64,000 bases of DNA from Allobosea psychrotolerans (GTDB lineage: Bacteria; Pseudomonadota; Alphaproteobacteria; Rhizobiales; Beijerinckiaceae): the NCBI RefSeq assembly GCF_002917105.1, contig NZ_PQFZ01000004.1, forward strand, positions 62,001-126,000. Direction: 5' to 3'. The first letter of the stretch is position 1. Every line of letters begins with the position of its first letter. Below are positions 60,850-64,000 of this stretch, piece by piece. The position numbers and the translations under genes are program-made. The notes under the pieces were generated by a model, which saw nothing but the letters and a program-made list of their open reading frames with translations, had not been told where the DNA came from and did no database searches.

Positions 60850-60959
60850 CTCATCCTGAGGAGCCGCGAAGCGGCGTCTCGAAGGATGCTCCAGGAGGCT
60901 CCGGAGACCGCTGAAACATCCTTCGAGACGCGCTCCTGCGGAGCGCTCCTCAGGATGAG
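60850..60959. repeat. palindromic repeat, family E, between hydantoinase and racemase genes
   Basis: Left arm ctcatcctgaggagc ... gtctcgaaggatg and right arm catccttcgagac ... gctcctcaggatgag form a long imperfect hairpin; inner mini-hairpins such as gccgcgaagcggc lie on each arm. Confidence 0.8.
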
Positions 60960-60997
60960 TGCCGCGTCCGAATGGGCTGTGTCGGCGGTGTCCTGCA

Positions 60998-62461
60998 TCA
61001 ATACAGCTTGGCGCCGAAATTCCGCGCGGGGTCGAATTCGGGCGAGAGCATCCCGGTCGGGCGGGTGGCCTCGCCGGCCTCGCGCAGCATCAATCGGCCC
61101 GAGCCGGGCTGCGCCTTCAGCGCGCCCTGCGTGACGACGACCTCACCGCGCCTGAGCACGGTCTCCGGCCAGCCGGTGATGGTGCGGCCGGCAAAGGGGT
61201 TGTAGCCGGTGTTGTCGTGCAGGTTGTCGGCGAGCGCGACCTTGCGGTCGGCGTCCCAGATCGCGATGTCGGCGTCCATGCCGATGGCGAGCGAACCCTT
61301 GCCCGGCAGGTCGTAGATCTGGGCCGGGGCGGTTGAGGTCAGTTCGACGAATTTCTTCAGCCCGAGTCGGCCCTTGCTCACCATGGCGTCGAACAATACG
61401 GGCAGCCGCATCTCGAGCCCCGGCATGCCGTTGGCGATCTGCTTGAAGCCGGGATTGGGGCCGTATTTCAGTTTGCCGGTCTCGTCGAAGCGGTAGGGCG
61501 CGTGGTCGGAGGAGAGGATCTGCAGGTCGCCGAGCGCCAGCGCCTGCCACAGCGCCTCCTGGTCGTTCGAACCCCGCTGCGGCGGCGAGCAGATCCATTT
61601 CGCGCCTTCGATGCCGGGCTTGTCGAGCTCGGCGGCGGTCATCAAGAGGTAATGCGGGCAGGTCTCGGCATAGATCTTGACGCCGCGCCCGCGCGCCTCG
61701 CGGATCACCCTGGCGCCCTCGGCCGTCGAGACGTGGAAGATGCAGATCGGCTGGTCGAGCAGTTCCGAGAAGGCGATCAGGCGGTGGAAGGCCTCGACTT
61801 CGGCCGCCTGGGGATGACTGACGGAATGGTATTTCGGCGCAGTGTAGCCGCGCTTCATCAAGCGCTCGCCCATCCATTTCAGCAGGCCGTGGTTCTCGGC
61901 ATGGACGCAGACCAGCGCCCCGGCCGAGCGGGCCGCCATCAGGACGTCGAGCAATTGCCCGTCATCGACCTGCACGGCGTCATAGGTCATGAAGACCTTG
62001 ACCGAGCGGTGCCCGGCGCGGATCAGCGCCGGCAGATCCTGAGTGACGGTCTGCTCGTCGGGGTTCGCCACCATCAGATGGAAGGCGTAGTCGATGATCG
62101 CGCCTTTCTTGGCGAGGGCCGCATAGTCCTCGACCACGCTGGCGAGGTTGGCGCCGCGATGCTGGGCGGCGAAGGAAATCACCGAGGTGGTGCCGCCGAA
62201 AGCCGCCGAGCGCGTCGCGGTTTCGAAATTGTCGGCGCTCATCAGCCCGCTGCCCGAGAGCTGTTCGATATGGCAATGGGTGTCGACGCCGCCGGGCAGC
62301 ACCAGCTTGCCCTTCGCGTCGATCTCCTGCGTCCCGGTGGGCAGGTCGAGCCCGATCGCGGCGATGCGCCCGGCCCGGATGCCGAGATCGGCCTTGAACA
62401 CATCCGTCGCCGTCGCAAGCGTGCCGCCACGGATGACGATGTCGTAGGCAGGGGTCGGCAT
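60998..62461 (-). CDS. dihydropyrimidinase/D-hydantoinase
   Basis: 487 residues. Amidohydrolase barrel with metal ligands in GVDTHCHIEQ (HxH), the carbamylated Lys in HRSVKVFMTYDA, His in VCVHAENHGLL and FHVSTAEGA, and Asp in SSDHAPYRFDETGK. It opens the ring of hydantoins or dihydropyrimidines to the N-carbamoyl amino acid. With the racemase downstream and the N-carbamoylase-type enzyme at 53119 it forms a hydantoin-to-amino-acid route. Divergent from a MarR gene across 264 bp. Confidence 0.94.
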   Translation of the reverse strand: MPTPAYDIVIRGGTLATATDVFKADLGIRAGRIAAIGLDLPTGTQEIDAKGKLVLPGGVDTHCHIEQLSGSGLMSADNFETATRSAAFGGTTSVISFAAQHRGANLASVVEDYAALAKKGAIIDYAFHLMVANPDEQTVTQDLPALIRAGHRSVKVFMTYDAVQVDDGQLLDVLMAARSAGALVCVHAENHGLLKWMGERLMKRGYTAPKYHSVSHPQAAEVEAFHRLIAFSELLDQPICIFHVSTAEGARVIREARGRGVKIYAETCPHYLLMTAAELDKPGIEGAKWICSPPQRGSNDQEALWQALALGDLQILSSDHAPYRFDETGKLKYGPNPGFKQIANGMPGLEMRLPVLFDAMVSKGRLGLKKFVELTSTAPAQIYDLPGKGSLAIGMDADIAIWDADRKVALADNLHDNTGYNPFAGRTITGWPETVLRRGEVVVTQGALKAQPGSGRLMLREAGEATRPTGMLSPEFDPARNFGAKLY

Positions 62462-62471
62462 GGGCTGGTTC

Positions 62472-62535
62472 CTTGGTCAGATAGGACGTCTTGGGTCAGA
62501 CAAGAGATCTTGGATCAGGCAGATGATTTGGTCGC
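62472..62535. promoter_or_regulatory. tandem cttggtcag-like motifs upstream of the hydantoinase gene
   Basis: cttggtcag (62472), cttgggtcag (62490), cttggatcag (62509) and tttggtcgc (62527) recur every 18-19 bases just upstream of the hydantoinase start, in the divergent region with the MarR gene. This may be a multi-site operator or a decayed tandem repeat. Confidence 0.4.
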
Positions 62536-62725
62536 GAGGCGCAGTATGCCCGGCATCGGCGCCCGCGCCACGGGCTTCCTCGTATGGCGGGCCTGCGCGC
62601 ATGCAAGGCGTCGGCCAGGATAGGCTCTGCAGCCAGGCGGGCTCTACGCGATGCGCCGGCTCATGGCGCTTGCCGCATCCCGCAGCGGCGTGTGAGATAC
62701 CGGGCCTGATGTCTCTGGATGCGCC

Positions 62726-63244
62726 ATGCCCTCGACGAAGCGCCACAAGGCCGCTGCCGGCCCGGAGCGGGATGTTCTCGATCTCGGCGGTTACGTTCCC
62801 TATTTCCTGACCGCGATTTCCAATACCTGGTCGCGCAGCTCGTCACGGCTCTATCTTGAGCGCTTCGGCGTCGGCGTCACCGAATGGCGCGTCATCTCGC
62901 AGCTCGCCATCGAGCCGGCGATCGCGGCGCAGCGCATCTGCGAGGTGATCGGGCTCGACAAGGGTGCGGTCAGCCGCAGCGTCGCGACCTTGGTCGCCGC
63001 CCACCATGTCACTGAGCGCCCCGACGATCGCGACGCCCGCCGGCAGGTGCTGGAACTGACGCCGAGCGGCTATGCCCTGCATGACGAATTGATCGCGCTC
63101 GCCACCGCCCGCGAGCGCTTGCTGCTCGAAGGCTTCACGGCGGAGGAAAAGGCGCAGTTGACCGGCTTCCTGCACCGGCTGCATGCCAGGCTGCCGCAAC
63201 TGCGCGATTTCAGGCTGGAGCGCGAAATCCCGCCCGCGAGCTAG
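62726..63244 (+). CDS. MarR family transcriptional regulator
   Basis: 172 residues. Winged helix at about 50-115: VTEWRVISQLAIEPAIAAQRICEVIGLDKGAVSRSVATLVAAHHVTERPDDRDARRQVLELTPSGYAL, with the conserved D-x-R-D wing. N- and C-terminal helices form the dimer interface. Divergent from the hydantoinase gene, so probably its regulator. The stop TAG is followed directly by a family A repeat. Confidence 0.93.
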   Translation: MPSTKRHKAAAGPERDVLDLGGYVPYFLTAISNTWSRSSSRLYLERFGVGVTEWRVISQLAIEPAIAAQRICEVIGLDKGAVSRSVATLVAAHHVTERPDDRDARRQVLELTPSGYALHDELIALATARERLLLEGFTAEEKAQLTGFLHRLHARLPQLRDFRLEREIPPAS

Positions 63245-63310
63245 GGCGTTTTCGAGCGAAGTGCATACCGGTTCGCGTGAAGAAAACGCATCAAAACAGG
63301 GACCCGGAGC
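63243..63310 (+). repeat. dispersed palindromic repeat, family A (partial)
   Basis: gcgttttcgagcgaag, ataccggttcgcgtg and aagaaaacgcat match the first two thirds of the 13428 copy; the atcc/ggat hairpin at the end is missing. It begins within the stop region of the MarR gene. Confidence 0.7.
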
Positions 63311-63316
63311 GCCTTG

Positions 63317-63568
63317 TCACCAGCGCCGGAAACCGTAGCCGAAGCCGTAGCCGTAATAGGGGCCATAATAGTCGCGCTCGACCCAGACCCTGCGGCTGGC
63401 CGAGCGGTCGAGCTCGATATGGAGCAGGCAATTCGCATAGCCGTCGGTGCCGGGGCGGAAGCCGTAGGAGCGGCAGCGCTCCTCGTCGAGCGCGCGTCGC
63501 TCGGCAATCGTGACGCAGCCGCTGCCGAGAAGAGCCAACCCAAATGCTGCGATCAAACCGAGCTTCAT
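63317..63568 (-). CDS. small predicted lipoprotein
   Basis: 83 residues from ATG 63568. Lipoprotein signal KLGLIAAFGLALLGSGC with lipobox Cys18. The mature part has ERRALDEERCRSYGFRPGTDGYANCLLHIELDRS, a motif with two Cys seen in many small alphaproteobacterial lipoproteins, then an Arg-Trp stretch and a Tyr/Gly-rich end (YYGPYYGYGFGYGF). Function unknown; probably envelope-associated. Confidence 0.8.
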   Translation of the reverse strand: MKLGLIAAFGLALLGSGCVTIAERRALDEERCRSYGFRPGTDGYANCLLHIELDRSASRRVWVERDYYGPYYGYGFGYGFRRW

Positions 63569-63644
63569 GGCACCTGACTCCCTTGGCCGTGATCCGCACC
63601 GAATCAAGCCGAGAAATGCGTCAAGATTCCGAGTAACCCGTCTC

Positions 63645-64000
63645 TCAGGCGTAACGCTTTGCCGCCATTCCATGCGAGCGGCGCAGCGCCGCCAGATCGA
63701 GCCCCGGCACGGCCCCGTCGATCACCCGCCAGGCGCCGGCGACCATCACCCGGTCGGCCCGGTTCGCGCCGCACAGCACCAGCGCCGCGACCGGGTCATG
63801 CGCGCCGGAGAAGCGCAATTCGTCGAGGCAAAACAGCGCCAGATCCGCCTGCATGCCAGGTGCGATCCGCCCGATATCGCTGCGCCCGAGGCAGCGCGCC
63901 GAGCCCTCCGTCGCCCAGCGGATCACGTCGCGCGCGGTAACAGCCGCGGCGCTCTCATAGCGCAGGCGGTTGATCAGCAAAGCGTGGCGCAACTCCTCCA
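63645..64000 (-). CDS. amidohydrolase, 8-oxoguanine deaminase/TrzN-like (5' end off window)
   Basis: The C-terminal 117 or so residues of a minus-strand gene that continues past base 64000. EELRHALLINRLRYESAAAVTARDVIRWATEGSARCLGR, SDIGRIAPGMQADLALFCLDELRFSGAHDPVAALVLCGANRADRVMVAGAW are characteristic of the ATZ/TRZ deaminase group, closest to 8-oxoguanine deaminase. The catalytic metal residues lie in the missing part. A purine-related deaminase next to hydantoin and ureide enzymes would fit nitrogen scavenging from cyclic ureides. Confidence 0.85.
   Translation of the reverse strand, partial: EELRHALLINRLRYESAAAVTARDVIRWATEGSARCLGRSDIGRIAPGMQADLALFCLDELRFSGAHDPVAALVLCGANRADRVMVAGAWRVIDGAVPGLDLAALRRSHGMAAKRYA

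Noticed and set aside
1..64000. Search for tRNA, rRNA, riboswitch and integrase/attachment sites
   Set aside because: No tRNA cloverleaf with T-loop GTTCGA context, no rRNA core sequence, no integrase or transposase and no flanking direct repeats were recognised by eye.

Overview
This is a GC-rich bacterial chromosome segment. It most likely comes from an alphaproteobacterium of the Hyphomicrobiales (Rhizobiales), and Bosea or a close relative is my best guess. The guess rests on the GC-rich codon use, an HWE-type histidine kinase, DUF1236 and DUF2239 proteins, a PraR-like XRE regulator, many ABC importers and LysR regulators, and several families of short palindromic intergenic repeats. I see no rRNA, tRNA, CRISPR, prophage or IS transposase.

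Layout. 1-4.1 kb: a GlcG/HbpS-like protein cut by the left edge, small exported proteins, a small PQ-loop-like membrane protein, a TetR regulator with an MGT-type glycosyltransferase, and a cytochrome c. 4.4-13.3 kb (mostly minus strand): a sugar module of GT4 glycosyltransferase, GH13 glucosidase-like enzyme, cold-shock protein, GH130 mannoside enzyme, a two-domain GT4 fusion and mannose-6-phosphate isomerase. 13.7-21.5 kb: DUF1236 protein, response regulator with a giant CheB-CheR-PAS-HWE kinase, lipoprotein, alpha/beta hydrolase, and a divergent DUF2239/GIY-YIG pair. 21.5-26.7 kb: an Lrp regulator divergent from an operon with diaminopropionate ammonia-lyase, a GST-like protein, an M20 amidohydrolase and an exported argininosuccinate-lyase-like enzyme.

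27.0-38.4 kb is a tightly packed plus-strand operon for a sugar or sugar acid: DHDPS-family aldolase/dehydratase, enolase-superfamily dehydratase, a complete sugar ABC importer, an NAD-dependent sugar dehydrogenase-like protein, an IclR regulator fused to an SMP-30 lactonase, an SDR and an FAD-linked oxidase. The gene set fits a non-phosphorylative route: dehydrogenase, lactonase, dehydratase, then aldolase. 38.5-41.2 kb: a tandem-GNAT protein, a translationally coupled small protein and a divergent LysR.

41.7-64 kb handles amines, peptides and hydantoins: XRE regulator; ALDH, DadA-like oxidase and RidA; another FAD oxidase; two dipeptide-type ABC importers, both without a local ATPase; a beta-lactamase-fold hydrolase; an N-carbamoylase/allantoate-type M20 enzyme; three regulators; an Asp/Glu/hydantoin racemase; a hydantoinase; and a deaminase cut by the right edge.

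The most unusual signals are: a two-hairpin repeat inserted in frame in the GH13 gene just before its catalytic Glu; a 268-bp element at 18.2-18.4 kb with 25-bp terminal inverted repeats and nested hairpins; the IclR::SMP-30 fusion; the exported lyase with altered active-site motifs downstream of diaminopropionate ammonia-lyase; and the tandem-GNAT/small-protein/LysR locus.
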